A DNA stretch of 64,000 nt, taken from assembly GCF_003202205.1 (NCBI RefSeq), contig NZ_PDOG01000001.1, positions 342,507 through 406,506 on the forward strand. The letters are read 5' to 3'. This DNA comes from Halomonas sp. LBP4 (GTDB lineage: Bacteria > Pseudomonadota > Gammaproteobacteria > Pseudomonadales > Halomonadaceae). A program made the position numbers and the translations under genes. Below, one piece after another: positions 42,013 to 52,830 of the stretch. The notes under the pieces were generated by a model. It searched no databases. It worked only from the letters and a program-made list of their open reading frames with translations, and was not told where the DNA came from. Every line of letters begins with the position of its first letter. Position 1 is the first letter of the stretch.

Positions 42013-43392
42013 TCACCTTGATGCATCCGAGCGCAGTGCGGCGACCACCCTTTCCATGCCGGCACTGCGCGACCCCTTGACCAGCACGCTGGCCCCTGGC
42101 GGCAGATGGTGGAGGACGTGGCGCGTCAGCGCCTCCCGATCGTCGAAGTGGCACCCGCCCTCGCCGAAGGCGTGGCTCGCCGGCCGCGCCGGGTCGCCGA
42201 AGGTGCCGAGGAAGTCGATCCCCAGTTCCCGCGCGTGGCGCCCGATCTCGGCATGCAGCCGGTCGGACGCCTCCCCCAGTTCGCCCATGGCACCCAGCAG
42301 GCACCAGTGCGGTCCGGGCAGCGTCACCAGCAGGTCGAGCGCTGCCTTCACCGCGCCGGGGTTGGCATTATACGTATCATCCAGCAGTCGTGTGGCGTTA
42401 ATCCCCTCCACCACGGAGAGCCGCCCGGGCATCGGGGCCACCGCGGCGAGTCCGGCGAGCACGTCCGCCTCGTCGAGGCCCATGGCCAGGGCCGCCGCGG
42501 CCGCGGCCAGGGCATTGGCGACGTTGTGGCGCCCCAGCAGGGCAAGCTGCACGCGACCGAGGGCACGCCCGTCCACGACAAGCGTGAAAGCATAGCGCCC
42601 GAGGGCGTCACAGGCCAGCGCAGCGGCCGTGACCCGGGCCCCCGGCGTCAGGCCGAAGTCGAGCACCTCCCCGGGCGCGGCCAGCCGCGCCCAGGTGGCG
42701 AAATAGGCATCATCGCGATTGAGCACCGCCACGCCGCCGGCGGCGAGCCCGGCGAGGATCTCCGCCTTGGCCTGGGCGATGCGCCCCGTGCCGCCGAATT
42801 CGCCCACATGGGCGCCGGTGACATTGGTGATCACCGCCACCCGCGGCTCGGCCAGCAGGGTGGTCCAGGCGATCTCGCCGAGGTGGTTGGCGCCGAGTTC
42901 CACCACCGCCTGACGATGACGGGAGTCGAGCTCGAGCAGGGTCAGGGGGACGCCGATGTCGTTGTTGAGATTGCCGCGGGTCGAAAGCGTCGGCCCGCGA
43001 CGGGACAGCAGCGCCGCCAGCAGCTCCTTCACCGTGGTCTTGCCGCTGTTGCCGGTCACCGCCACCAGCGGACCACCCCAGGCGCGACGCCGCGCCCGGC
43101 CGAGCAGCCCCAGGGCCAGCCGGGTGTCGGCCACCACCAGCTGCGGCAGGGGGTCGCCCACCGGTGGCTCCACCTCTCTCTCCACCACGGCCGCCACGGC
43201 CCCGCCCTCCCGGGCCTGGCCGAGGAAGTCGTGGGCATCGAAGCGCTCGCCCTTGAGCGCCACGAACAGGCAGCCGGGCACGAGCCGGCGGGTATCGGTG
43301 ACGATGGCGGTGATCGCGAGGTCCCCGGCCGGTGCCGGCAGCCCCAGGGCGTCCGCTACCGCGGCCAGGGTCGCGAGGCCTGCCTGGCTCAT
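42013..43392 (-). CDS. murF: UDP-MurNAc-tripeptide--D-Ala-D-Ala ligase
   Basis: Completes the UDP-MurNAc-pentapeptide. 459 residues (E. coli 452). P-loop TGNSGKTT (113-120), NLNNDIGVPLTLLEL, ELGANHLGEI and LLDDTYNANPGAVKAAL are diagnostic. The ATG overlaps the murE stop as ATGA; the frame is open upstream inside murE but without homology. Confidence 0.96.
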   Translation of the reverse strand: MSQAGLATLAAVADALGLPAPAGDLAITAIVTDTRRLVPGCLFVALKGERFDAHDFLGQAREGGAVAAVVEREVEPPVGDPLPQLVVADTRLALGLLGRARRRAWGGPLVAVTGNSGKTTVKELLAALLSRRGPTLSTRGNLNNDIGVPLTLLELDSRHRQAVVELGANHLGEIAWTTLLAEPRVAVITNVTGAHVGEFGGTGRIAQAKAEILAGLAAGGVAVLNRDDAYFATWARLAAPGEVLDFGLTPGARVTAAALACDALGRYAFTLVVDGRALGRVQLALLGRHNVANALAAAAAALAMGLDEADVLAGLAAVAPMPGRLSVVEGINATRLLDDTYNANPGAVKAALDLLVTLPGPHWCLLGAMGELGEASDRLHAEIGRHARELGIDFLGTFGDPARPASHAFGEGGCHFDDREALTRHVLHHLPPGASVLVKGSRSAGMERVVAALRSDASR

Positions 43393-44906
43393 GGCACGCC
43401 CGCCCCGGCCCGGGCCGCCAGGGCCCGCTCGGCCGTGTCGAGATCCGAGAAGGCGTGGCGAACGCCGGCCACTTCCTGGTAGGCCTCGTGGCCCTTGCCG
43501 GCGATCAGCACCACGTCGTCGGGTGCCGCCTCGGCCAGCACGCGGGCGATCGCCTCGGCGCGCCCGCCCAGGTTCCAGGCCCGGGCGCGCGACTCGTCCG
43601 ACAGGCCGGCGAGCACCTGCTCGCGGATCGTCGCGGGCTCCTCGCCGCGCGGGTTGTCGTCGGTGACGACCAGCCGGTCGGTGTGCCGCTCGGCGGCGGC
43701 CGCCATCAGCGGGCGCTTGCCGGCATCGCGATCGCCGCCGCAGCCGAACAGGCACCACAGCCGGCCGCTGCCCGGCAGGTGCGCCTCGAGCGCCGTGAGC
43801 GCGCTCTCCAGGGCATCCGGCGTATGGGCATAGTCGATCACCACCCTGGGGGCGCCCGGGCGTGCGAGTGCCTGCATGCGCCCCGGCACCGGCGTCAGCG
43901 TCCCGGCGGCGGCAAACAGCGCCTCCAGCCCATGACCGAGCCCGTAGAGGGTCGCGATGGCCAGCAGGGCATTGTCGAGGTTGAAGCGGCCCAACAGGGG
44001 CAGCTCGAGCACCCGCTCCCCGTCCGGGGTGGCGACCAGTGCTCGCTGACCGGCGTCGTGGGGCTGCCAGTCCACGACCCTCAGGGTCACCGCCTCATCC
44101 TCGCCGGTGGCCAGCACTCGCACGCCCGGCCGTATGCCGGCGAGCATCAGGCGGGCCAGGGGGTCGTCGGCATTGACCACGGCGAGCTCGAGTTCCGGTT
44201 GGCGGAAGAGCCGTGCCTTGGCCGCGGCATAGGCGGCCATGCTGCCATGGTAGTCGAGGTGGTCGCGGGTCAGGTTGGTGAACAGCGCGGCGGTGATCCG
44301 GCAACCCTCCAGGCGCCCCTGCTCCAGGGCGTGGGAGGAGACTTCCATGGCCACGCGCCGGACCCCGCTCGCGGCGAGTTCACCGAGTGACGCCTGCAGC
44401 GCCAGCGGCCCGGGCGTGGTCAGCCCCCCCTCGACCAGGGCACCGGGGCGGCCATGGCCCAGGGTACCCACCAGGCCGGCATCGACCCCTAGTGCCTGGC
44501 TGAGCTCGGCCAGGTAGTGGGCCACCGAGCTCTTGCCGTTGGTACCGGTCACGCCGACCAGCTCCAGGTCGTCGGGCACGGCGAAGAGCTCGCGGCCGAG
44601 CTCGCCGAGGCGACCGCGCAGCCCCTCGAGTGGCACCACCCGCGGGTCGGCCGGCCCGGCCGGCGGCTCGCCGGCCTCCCGATGGGCGAGCACCAGAGAA
44701 GCGCCGGCCTCAAGGGCCGCGGCGGCGAAGTCGCGGCCATCGCTTGCCACGCCCGGCACGGCGACGAAGACGTCCCCCGCCGCCAGGCGACGGCTGTCGA
44801 GCACCAGCCGGACGCAGTCCGGCAGGGAGACGGCCGCCAGGGCACGGCGGCAGTCAGGCCAGAGCCCGGCCAGGCCTGTCTCGAGTCGCTCGGCTGTCAG
44901 CTGCAT
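43389..44906 (-). CDS. murE: UDP-MurNAc-tripeptide synthetase, diaminopimelate-adding
   Basis: Adds meso-diaminopimelate to the stem peptide. 505 residues. P-loop GTNGKSS (121-127), TRDHLDYHGSMAAY, YAHTPDALE and the specificity motif DNPRGEEP, which indicates meso-DAP rather than lysine. ATG 44906 follows GGAGAGGAAA and gives the usual N-terminus; the frame is open upstream. It lies 25 nt after ftsI. Confidence 0.96.
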   Translation of the reverse strand: MQLTAERLETGLAGLWPDCRRALAAVSLPDCVRLVLDSRRLAAGDVFVAVPGVASDGRDFAAAALEAGASLVLAHREAGEPPAGPADPRVVPLEGLRGRLGELGRELFAVPDDLELVGVTGTNGKSSVAHYLAELSQALGVDAGLVGTLGHGRPGALVEGGLTTPGPLALQASLGELAASGVRRVAMEVSSHALEQGRLEGCRITAALFTNLTRDHLDYHGSMAAYAAAKARLFRQPELELAVVNADDPLARLMLAGIRPGVRVLATGEDEAVTLRVVDWQPHDAGQRALVATPDGERVLELPLLGRFNLDNALLAIATLYGLGHGLEALFAAAGTLTPVPGRMQALARPGAPRVVIDYAHTPDALESALTALEAHLPGSGRLWCLFGCGGDRDAGKRPLMAAAAERHTDRLVVTDDNPRGEEPATIREQVLAGLSDESRARAWNLGGRAEAIARVLAEAAPDDVVLIAGKGHEAYQEVAGVRHAFSDLDTAERALAARAGAGVP

Positions 44907-44931
44907 CGCGTTTCCTCTCCAGGGCTTGCGC

Positions 44932-46647
44932 TCATGATTCCGGGTCCCGGGCATCCGGTGGCACGTCCAGCAGGCGCAGGGCATTGCCGGCCACCCGCGA
45001 GAAGACCGGGGCCGCCACGGCGCCGCCGTAGTACTCCTCGCCACGGGGGTGATCGATCATCACCACGGTAACGATGCGCGGATCCGAGACGGGGGCGATA
45101 CCGACGAACAGGCTGCGGTAGGCCTTCTCCTGATACCCGCCGGCATCGGTCTTGCGCACGGTCCCCGTCTTGCCGGCGACCCGATAGCCCGGCACCAGCG
45201 CCTGACGGGCGCCGGTGCCGGGCTCGACGACCTGATCCATCATCCCCAGTATCTGCCGGGCCACGCCCGGGTCGATGACCGGCTCGCCGGCCGGCGACTG
45301 GCCGAGCTTGAGCAGCGAGGGCGGCAGGCGTCGACCGTCGTTGGCAATGGCCGTGAAGGCACTGGCCAGCTGCAGTGCCGAGACCGACAGGCCGTAGCCA
45401 TAGGAGAGGGCCGCCCACTGGCTGCTCGACCAGCGCACCGGGGCCGGGATGCTGCCGGTGGCCTCGCCGGGAAAACCAGTGCCGGGGCTCTGTCCTAGCC
45501 CGAGGGCTCGATAGGTGGCCGGCACCACGGGGTCCTCCAGGCGCAGCACAAGCTTGGACATGCCGATATTGGAGGACTTCTCGAGAATGCCGGACAGGGT
45601 CAGCTTGCCGTAATTGCGGATGTCCTTGATGGTGAAGCGGTCGATGACCATCCAGCCCGGCGAGGTATCGACCACCGTATCCAGCGGCACGTCACCGGTC
45701 TGGAGCATGGCGGCCATCGCCAGCGGCTTCATGACCGACCCCGGCTCGTAGACATCGACGATGGCCTGGTTGCGCAGCCCCCGAGGGTCGAGACCGGCAC
45801 GGTTGTTGGGGTTGTAGGAGGGCTGGTTGGCCATGGCCAGCACCTCGCCGGTGCGAGCATCCATCATCACCACCACGCCGCCATCTGCCTCGTGCTCGGC
45901 CACCACGGCCTTGAGCTCACGGTAGGCCATGTACTGCAGCCGCTGGTCGATCGAGAGCGTGAGGTCGCCGCCGGGCCGCGCCTCGCGCAGCAGTTGCAGG
46001 TCACGCACCAGGCGGCCGCGACGATCCTTGAGCACCCGCCGCTGACCGGGCGTGCCGGCGAGGTGGGGCTGGTAGGCGAGCTCCAGCCCCTCCTGGCCGG
46101 CATCGTCGACATTGGTCACCCCCAGCAGCTGGGCGGTGACTTCGCCGGCCGGGTAGTAGCGCTTGTACTCGTCCTGGGCATAGACACCGGGAATCCGCAG
46201 CCCCAGCACCCGCTGGGCCGCCTCCGGCGTCATCTGCCGCCGCAGGTACATGAACTCGCGTTCGCTGTAGCGCCCGATGCGCTCGTTGAGGGCATCGAGT
46301 TCCATCCCCAGCGCCCGCGCCAGCATCAGTCGCTGGATGTCATCGGCGGGCAGGTCCTGGGGGTTGGCCCAGAGCGTCACCACTGGCGTGGAGATCGCCA
46401 GCGGCTCGCCGTTGCGGTCGGTGATCATCCCCCGGTGGGCGGGAATGGTGTCGGTACGCAGGGTGCGGGCATCGCCCTGCCCCTGCAGGAAGGGGCGATC
46501 GACCACGTGCAGGATGACGATGCGGCCGGCCAGCAGGCCGAGACCGATCACCACCAGCAGCAGAATCAGGCCGTAGCGCACTCCCCCCAGGGGCGCCATG
46601 GGGGGCGGTCGACGCGGCGTCACGCCGCTGCGCACCTCGGTGCTCAT
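44932..46647 (-). CDS. ftsI: Septal peptidoglycan transpeptidase FtsI (PBP3)
   Basis: Class B penicillin-binding protein that cross-links septal peptidoglycan. 571 residues (E. coli 588). One membrane helix (about 25-48), pedestal domain, then a transpeptidase domain with S304-V-M-K307 (EPGSVMKPLA), SSN at 358-360 and KTGT at 493-496. ATG 46647 overlaps the ftsL stop; an in-frame extension upstream is not homologous. Confidence 0.97.
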   Translation of the reverse strand: MSTEVRSGVTPRRPPPMAPLGGVRYGLILLLVVIGLGLLAGRIVILHVVDRPFLQGQGDARTLRTDTIPAHRGMITDRNGEPLAISTPVVTLWANPQDLPADDIQRLMLARALGMELDALNERIGRYSEREFMYLRRQMTPEAAQRVLGLRIPGVYAQDEYKRYYPAGEVTAQLLGVTNVDDAGQEGLELAYQPHLAGTPGQRRVLKDRRGRLVRDLQLLREARPGGDLTLSIDQRLQYMAYRELKAVVAEHEADGGVVVMMDARTGEVLAMANQPSYNPNNRAGLDPRGLRNQAIVDVYEPGSVMKPLAMAAMLQTGDVPLDTVVDTSPGWMVIDRFTIKDIRNYGKLTLSGILEKSSNIGMSKLVLRLEDPVVPATYRALGLGQSPGTGFPGEATGSIPAPVRWSSSQWAALSYGYGLSVSALQLASAFTAIANDGRRLPPSLLKLGQSPAGEPVIDPGVARQILGMMDQVVEPGTGARQALVPGYRVAGKTGTVRKTDAGGYQEKAYRSLFVGIAPVSDPRIVTVVMIDHPRGEEYYGGAVAAPVFSRVAGNALRLLDVPPDARDPES

Positions 46648-46964
46648 GGCCGGATCACCTCGACCTCGTCGACGGCGGGCAGACGCATCTCCAGACGCTC
46701 CACGGCGAGGCGCTCGATACGGGCCGGCGACGACCAGGCACTCTCCTCGAGCAGTAGCTGTCCCCACTCGGTCTGCAGCTGCTGCTGCTCACGCTCGAGC
46801 TGCTGCAGGCGGCCATACTGCTCGCGGGTCAGGTGGCTGGCGGCGATCACCGCCAGGGCACTGGCCAGACAGGCCACCACCAGCAGGGTGGTGACCAGCA
46901 GCAGACTCGACCTGGCCTTCAGCCAGCCGAAAGCGGATGCCGTCGCGGGTCGTCCCTGGACCAT
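46644..46964 (-). CDS. ftsL: Cell division protein FtsL
   Basis: 106-residue bitopic protein that forms a coiled coil with FtsB and activates FtsWI. A membrane helix (about 19-43, SLLLVTTLLVVACLASALAV) is followed by a heptad-rich region (REQYGRLQQLEREQQQLQ) and a short C-terminal part, MRLPAVDEVEVIRP. It is recognised mainly by position between rsmH and ftsI and by topology, since the sequence diverges quickly. Confidence 0.93.
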   Translation of the reverse strand: MVQGRPATASAFGWLKARSSLLLVTTLLVVACLASALAVIAASHLTREQYGRLQQLEREQQQLQTEWGQLLLEESAWSSPARIERLAVERLEMRLPAVDEVEVIRP

Positions 46965-46973
46965 GACGCCTCC

Positions 46974-47930
46974 TCAGTGCCGCTTGCGTGCCACGCGCAT
47001 CACCGCACTGCGGGCACGGGGGTTGTCCTCGACCTCGGCGGCCGTCGGGCGCTGCGCCTTGCCCAGGGCCTCCAGGCGGCGCTCGAGCTGGTCGTCGCGG
47101 ACCGGCACGCCGCGCGGCAAATGGGTATCGCCACGCACATGCCGGCGAATGAAGCGCTTGACCCGCCGATCCTCCAGCGAGTGGAAACTGATCACCACCA
47201 GGTGGCCGCCCGGGGCCAGTGCCTCCAGCGCCGCCTCCAGGGCGGCATCCAGTTGCTCGAGCTCGCCGTTGACCTGGATGCGCAGCGCCTGGAAGACGCG
47301 GGTCGCCGGGTGCCGCCCCTTCTCCCAGGCGGGGTGGGCGGCCTTGACCACCTCGGCGAGGTCGGTCGTGCGCGTGAAGGGCCGCTCGGTGCGACGCGCG
47401 ACGATGGCCCTGGCCAGACGCCGGGCGAAGCGCTCCTCGCCGTAGGCCTTGAAGACCCGGGCGAGCTCGGCCTCCTTGGCCCGGGCCAGCCAGCCGGCGG
47501 CACTCTCGCCGCGGGTCGGATCCATGCGCATGTCCAACGGACCGTCGCGCAGGAAGCTGAAGCCGCGTTCGGGATCGTCGAGCTGGGGCGAGGAGACGCC
47601 GACGTCGAGCAGGATGCCGGCCAGCCGGCCGTGCAGGCCATGGCGATCGGCGATCTCGTCGAGACGGGCGAACTCGCCCTGCTCGATGGTGAAGCGTGGA
47701 TCGTCGATGGCGGACGCTGCGGCGATCGCCTGGGGGTCGCGATCGATGGCCAACAGGCGCCCTTCCGGGGCCAACCGGGCCAGAATGGCCCGGGAGTGGC
47801 CGCCGCGCCCGAAGGTGCCGTCCAGGTAGATGCCGCGCGGTTCATGGACCAGGGCAGCGACGGCGCCATCGAGCAGCACGCTGGCATGGCGAAAACCGCG
47901 GGAGGCGTGTTCAGGAGCGGGTGACGGCAT
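46974..47930 (-). CDS. rsmH: 16S rRNA m4C1402 methyltransferase RsmH
   Basis: Methylates N4 of C1402 in 16S rRNA. 318 residues (E. coli 313). The SAM motif is [13 protein letters not shown], with [20 protein letters not shown] and [13 protein letters not shown] as family blocks. ATG 47930 has GAGAAG 5 nt upstream and is preferred over a TTG at 47948 that lacks a ribosome site. It is the first gene of the dcw cluster here; mraZ, normally in front, is absent, and only 55 bp separate it from rnpB. Confidence 0.95.
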   Translation of the reverse strand: MPSPAPEHASRGFRHASVLLDGAVAALVHEPRGIYLDGTFGRGGHSRAILARLAPEGRLLAIDRDPQAIAAASAIDDPRFTIEQGEFARLDEIADRHGLHGRLAGILLDVGVSSPQLDDPERGFSFLRDGPLDMRMDPTRGESAAGWLARAKEAELARVFKAYGEERFARRLARAIVARRTERPFTRTTDLAEVVKAAHPAWEKGRHPATRVFQALRIQVNGELEQLDAALEAALEALAPGGHLVVISFHSLEDRRVKRFIRRHVRGDTHLPRGVPVRDDQLERRLEALGKAQRPTAAEVEDNPRARSAVMRVARKRH

Positions 47931-47985
47931 GCGCTTCTCGATCGGCAAGCTGGAGGGGGACGGACGCGACGACAGGATTCGCGAG

Positions 47986-48350
<365 letters not shown>

Positions 48351-48431
48351 CGGCAAGCATACCAGCGCCTCGCCACCCCCTCAACAACCCCGGTGCAATG
48401 GAAGCGTTGCCACTGCTGGTTGGACGCGAGA

Positions 48432-48530
48432 GGCGACGGGGGCAGGTCGTAGAGGGGGGCCTATGCCAGGGATGGCATCGGTAGCGCCCAGGGAAGGGTT
48501 CACAGCGCCCCCTCGTAGACCTGCCGCCGG
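48432..48530 (+). repeat. Dispersed structured repeat, copy 3
   Basis: Third copy, in the gap between rnpB and rsmI (both minus), with the element in plus orientation, so it is antisense to its neighbours. Stems: 48442-48448 with 48518-48524 (7 bp, perfect); 48452-48458 with 48508-48514 (7 bp, perfect); hairpin 48460-48467 with 48474-48481 (one mismatch) and loop AGGGAT; GCCC-AGGGAA-GGGT hairpin; TCACAGCG. The hairpin stem sequence differs from copies 1-2 yet still pairs. Confidence 0.85.
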
Positions 48531-48544
48531 AAAGCCTTGATCAG

Positions 48545-49408
48545 TTACGGCTGGCTTCTCTCTTTTAATACCAGGGCGCGGGCATACCAGGTCTTCTTGG
48601 CGCCCCCCAGCACCCGGGACGCCACCGCCGCGACCTGCTTGACCCCCACCCCCTCGGCCAGCATCGCCCCGAGCAGGGCGTCGGCGTCCACCGCGGCGGT
48701 GTCGCCGTCGTCGCGGGGCGCGGCACCGGCCACCATGATCACGAACTCGCCGCGGGCCTGGTCCGGGTCGGTCGCCAGGCGCTCGAGCAGCTCGGCCGCC
48801 GTACCGTCGAGGAAGGTCTCGAAGGTCTTGGTCAGTTCCCGGGCCAACACCAGCCGGCGATCGCCCAGGCAAGTGCCGAGGTCGGCCAGGGTGTCGCGGA
48901 TGCGATGGGGCGACTCGTAGAAGACCAGGGTCTCCTCATGGCCCGCCAGGGCCTCCAGCCGGCCGCGACGCCCGCCGCCCTTCGCCGGCAGGAAGCCCTG
49001 GAACAGGAAGCGGTCGGTGGGCAACCCCGCCGCAGAGAGCGCCGCCACCAGGGCACAGGGCCCCGGCACCGGCACGATGCGTCGTCCGCGGGCACGCAAC
49101 TCGCGAACCAGCACGAAGCCCGGATCGCTGATCAATGGCGTACCGGCATCGCTGATCAGGGCGATCGAGTCACCGCCGGCAAGCCGCGCATCGAGCTGGG
49201 CGACCCGGGCCGACTCGTTGTGCTCATGCAGCGAGAGCATCGGCACCGAGAGCCCGAGGTATCGCAACAGCCGGCCACTGTGCCGGGTGTCCTCGGCGGC
49301 GATCAGTGCCACCTCACCCAGCACCCTGGCGGCACGAGGACTCAGATCCTCCAGATTCCCAATCGGCGTGGCGACCACGTACAATGTGCCCATACTCGAG
49401 TCAGACAT
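48545..49408 (-). CDS. rsmI: 16S rRNA 2'-O-ribose C1402 methyltransferase RsmI
   Basis: Adds the 2'-O-methyl at C1402, the same nucleotide modified by RsmH. 287 residues. Tetrapyrrole-methylase fold with LYVVATPIGNLEDLSPRA, AAEDTRHSGRLL, SDAGTPLISDPGF and VFYESPHRI. It could start at 49408 or at the ATG 15 nt later; the first gives a length like E. coli (286). Divergent from lpoA with only 38 bp between starts, as in Pseudomonas and E. coli. Confidence 0.94.
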   Translation of the reverse strand: MSDSSMGTLYVVATPIGNLEDLSPRAARVLGEVALIAAEDTRHSGRLLRYLGLSVPMLSLHEHNESARVAQLDARLAGGDSIALISDAGTPLISDPGFVLVRELRARGRRIVPVPGPCALVAALSAAGLPTDRFLFQGFLPAKGGGRRGRLEALAGHEETLVFYESPHRIRDTLADLGTCLGDRRLVLARELTKTFETFLDGTAAELLERLATDPDQARGEFVIMVAGAAPRDDGDTAAVDADALLGAMLAEGVGVKQVAAVASRVLGGAKKTWYARALVLKERSQP

Positions 49409-49446
49409 CTCGGCTCCCCTGGCGCTTTCAGGACAAGGATGAATTC

Positions 49447-51246
49447 ATGCGGAAAATGCCCCGCGGCCCCCTGGCCGCCGCGCTCCTGGCACTGTTCCTG
49501 GCCGGCTGTGCCTACCGGCCCGGCATCGTCGAGCGCATGCCCGACGACGATCCCGGGCGCCTGCTCGCACAGGCCCAGCAGCAGGCCCCGGAACAGGCCG
49601 CCCTCACCCGGCTCGAAGCGGCCGACATCCTAGCACGCCAGGGCGATCGCCCCCAGGCACTCGAGATCGCCGGCGACATCGACGATGGCCTGCTACCCGG
49701 CCGGGCCAGGGTGCGCTGGGCACTGCTGCTGTCACGGCTCGGCGAGGAACTCGACGACCCCTGGGCGGTGATCCGGGCCGGACAGGACCTCGACGCCCTC
49801 GACCTCTCACGCGACCAGGCCGACACCCTGCGCCGGCGCATGGGCCTGGCCCTGCTCGAGGTCGACGAACCCGGCGCTGCCGCCGAGGCGCTGCTGCGCG
49901 CCCAGGCCGACACCGGCCGGGAGGCACTCAACGACCCGATCTGGAAGGCCCTCTCGCGTCTCGATGGACGCGAGCTCTCGGCTCTGCGCGACGGCGCCGA
50001 CGATCTCACCCTGGGCTGGCTGGCCCTGGCCGAGCTGGCCCGCAGCAGTGCCGGCGACCTGGAGCGCCTGTTCGGCCGCCTCGACGACTGGCGTGCGGGC
50101 CACCCCCGGCATCCCGCCGCACGGCGGCTGCCCGCCGACCTGCTGGCCCTGCGCGAGCTGCGCGGGATGGAGGTCGACCACATCGCCGTCTTCCTGCCCG
50201 AATCGGGCCCGCTGTCCGGCGTCGCCGGCGCCATTCGCGAGGGCATGCGCACCCACCACCTCAACGCCGCCGACGGCGGCAGCAGCGCCCGTCTGAGCTT
50301 CATCGACGCCAGCAACAGTGACCTTGCGGCCCTCTATCGCGAGGCCGAGAATCGCGGCGCCCAAGTGGTGATCGGTCCGCTCGACAAGGACCAGGTCACC
50401 GAGCTCGAGAACCTCGACAGCGTGCCGCTGCCGACCCTGGCCCTCAACTATGGTCATGGCGAGCGCAACCGGGCCCGGGGGCTCTTCCAGTACGGCCTCT
50501 CCGCCGAGGACGAGGCACGCCAGTCGGCGCGCCGCGCCTGGCAGGACGGCCACCGCCAGGCGGTGCTGATGGTGCCGGACAACGACTGGGGCCGCCGGGT
50601 CGGCGAAGCCTTCTGGAACGAGTGGCGCGAGCGCGGCGGCGAGGTCACCAATGCCGTGCGCTACGACCCGGAGAGCAGCGTCGCCAATGCGGTGCGCCCG
50701 GCACTGCGCGTGAGCGGCGAGCACGCGCGGCTGGGTGACATCGACATGCTGTTCCTGCTCGCCCTGCCCGAGTTCGCGCGCCAGGTCCCCCCGACCCTGG
50801 ACTACTACTACGCCGGCGAGCTGCCGATCTACGCCACCTCGCATCTCTTCGAGGGACGCCTGCAGCCGCGGCTGGACCACGACCTCGACGATGTCCAGTT
50901 CATCGACATCCCCTGGCAGATTCCCGATGCCGCGGTGGGCGGCGAGGACGCCCTGCCCTTCACGACCAGCTACCGCCAGCTGCGCGAGGAGTCCGACCCG
51001 GCCCTGTTCCGACTGATGGCCATGGGGGTCGATGCCTATGAGCTTGCGCGCCGCCTGCCGCAGTTCCAGGCCCTACCGGACAGCGAGCTGTTCGGCGCCA
51101 CCGGCACCCTGCGCCTGCGGGACGATGGCCGCATCCAGCGCCAGCTGCCCTGGGCACGCTTCACGAATGGCGTGCCACAGCCCATCCTGATCCCGGGGCT
51201 CTTCGATCTCGGCTCGAATGGCGATGGTGATGGCGAGTCCCCGTGA
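49447..51246 (+). CDS. lpoA: Penicillin-binding protein activator LpoA
   Basis: Outer-membrane lipoprotein that activates PBP1A from outside. 599 residues. Signal peptide with lipobox LFLAGC (C21 would be lipidated), an N-terminal TPR-like helical region (about 30-240), then a periplasmic-binding-protein-like domain (HIAVFLPESGPLSGVAGAIREG to the end). ATG 49447 follows AAGGAT by 8 nt. First gene of lpoA-yraN-gmhA-dolP, the same order as yraM-yraN-diaA-yraP in E. coli. Confidence 0.92.
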   Translation: MRKMPRGPLAAALLALFLAGCAYRPGIVERMPDDDPGRLLAQAQQQAPEQAALTRLEAADILARQGDRPQALEIAGDIDDGLLPGRARVRWALLLSRLGEELDDPWAVIRAGQDLDALDLSRDQADTLRRRMGLALLEVDEPGAAAEALLRAQADTGREALNDPIWKALSRLDGRELSALRDGADDLTLGWLALAELARSSAGDLERLFGRLDDWRAGHPRHPAARRLPADLLALRELRGMEVDHIAVFLPESGPLSGVAGAIREGMRTHHLNAADGGSSARLSFIDASNSDLAALYREAENRGAQVVIGPLDKDQVTELENLDSVPLPTLALNYGHGERNRARGLFQYGLSAEDEARQSARRAWQDGHRQAVLMVPDNDWGRRVGEAFWNEWRERGGEVTNAVRYDPESSVANAVRPALRVSGEHARLGDIDMLFLLALPEFARQVPPTLDYYYAGELPIYATSHLFEGRLQPRLDHDLDDVQFIDIPWQIPDAAVGGEDALPFTTSYRQLREESDPALFRLMAMGVDAYELARRLPQFQALPDSELFGATGTLRLRDDGRIQRQLPWARFTNGVPQPILIPGLFDLGSNGDGDGESP

Positions 51247-51598
51247 TGCCCGGGCCCGCGGCGGCGCCGTCGAGCGCCTCGCCGCGGCCTGGCTGGTCGA
51301 CCAGGGGCTCGACCTCGAGGCGAGCAACCAGCACGCCAAGGGCGGCGAGATCGACCTGGTGATGCGCGACGGCGAGGTGCTGGTGTTCGTCGAGGTTCGT
51401 CACCGCGCCGACACCCGTCACGGCCACCCGCTCGAGACCGTCACCGCCGCCAAGCAGCGCCGCCTGATCCGGGCGGCGCGTTTTTATCTCCAGCGCAACG
51501 GGCTATCATGTCCCTGCCGCTTCGACGTGCTGGCCGTGACCGGCCAGGCCCCGGCCCTCGACTTCCTGTGGGTACAGGGTGCCTTCGACGCGTTCTGA
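51218..51598 (+). CDS. yraN: YraN/UPF0102 family nuclease-like protein
   Basis: 126 residues with the restriction-endonuclease-like core of UPF0102: RGGAVERLAAAWL, then GGEIDLVMRDGEVLVFVEVRHR with the D-(E)xK-like acidic cluster (the usual lysine or arginine follows as VRHR). Function is unproven. It overlaps the lpoA end by 29 nt; ATGs at 51224 and 51230 are equally open and no ribosome site decides among them. Confidence 0.88.
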   Translation: MAMVMASPRDARARGGAVERLAAAWLVDQGLDLEASNQHAKGGEIDLVMRDGEVLVFVEVRHRADTRHGHPLETVTAAKQRRLIRAARFYLQRNGLSCPCRFDVLAVTGQAPALDFLWVQGAFDAF

Positions 51599-51619
51599 CC
51601 GGCCACGCCAAACTGCTAA

Positions 51620-52231
<612 letters not shown>

Positions 52232-52236
52232 CTCCC

Positions 52237-52815
52237 ATGACCAAGAAGTCCCTGTTCACCCCCCTTCTGCTGACCCTGGCGCTCGGGCTCGCCGGCTGCA
52301 CCGCCGTCACCGGTGTCACCCACCCCGGCACCATCGACGAGAACTACCGCGAGCGCACCCTCGGCACCAAGGTCGAGGACGAAAGCATCGAGACCAAGAT
52401 CAGTCACAACCTGCGGCGCACCGATGCCCGTCTGGGCGACGCCCGCATCAATGTCGATGCCTACAACGGCGTGGTGCTGCTGACCGGCCAGGCACCCAGC
52501 GAAGAGCTCAGGCAGATGGCAACCGACATCGCCGGCGAGGTACGCAACGTGCGTGAAGTGCACAACGAGCTGACCGTGGCCGCCAACCTGCCGGCCAGCC
52601 AGCGCCTCTCCGACACCTGGGTGAACACTCGCATCCGCACCAACCTGGCCAGCAACGAGTCGATCGACTCGGGGCGCATCCGGGTGATCACCGAGAACGC
52701 CAGCGTCTACCTGATGGGCATCGTCAGCCGTGCCGAGGCCGATCGCATCGTCGAGGCGGTGTCCCGAATCGGTGGCGTGCAACGCATCGTCAAGGTGTTC
52801 GACTACATCGATTGA
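52237..52815 (+). CDS. dolP: BON-domain outer-membrane lipoprotein DolP
   Basis: 192 residues (E. coli DolP 191). Lipobox LGLAGC with C21, then two BON domains (about 48-115 and 125-192): first with ARINVDAYNGVVLLTGQAPS, second with IRVITENASVYLMGIVSRAEAD. DolP supports outer-membrane integrity and the BAM complex at division sites. It starts 5 nt after gmhA and is followed by an 18 bp perfect stem-loop. Confidence 0.93.
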   Translation: MTKKSLFTPLLLTLALGLAGCTAVTGVTHPGTIDENYRERTLGTKVEDESIETKISHNLRRTDARLGDARINVDAYNGVVLLTGQAPSEELRQMATDIAGEVRNVREVHNELTVAANLPASQRLSDTWVNTRIRTNLASNESIDSGRIRVITENASVYLMGIVSRAEADRIVEAVSRIGGVQRIVKVFDYID

Positions 52816-52830
52816 GTCTTACCCTACCGG

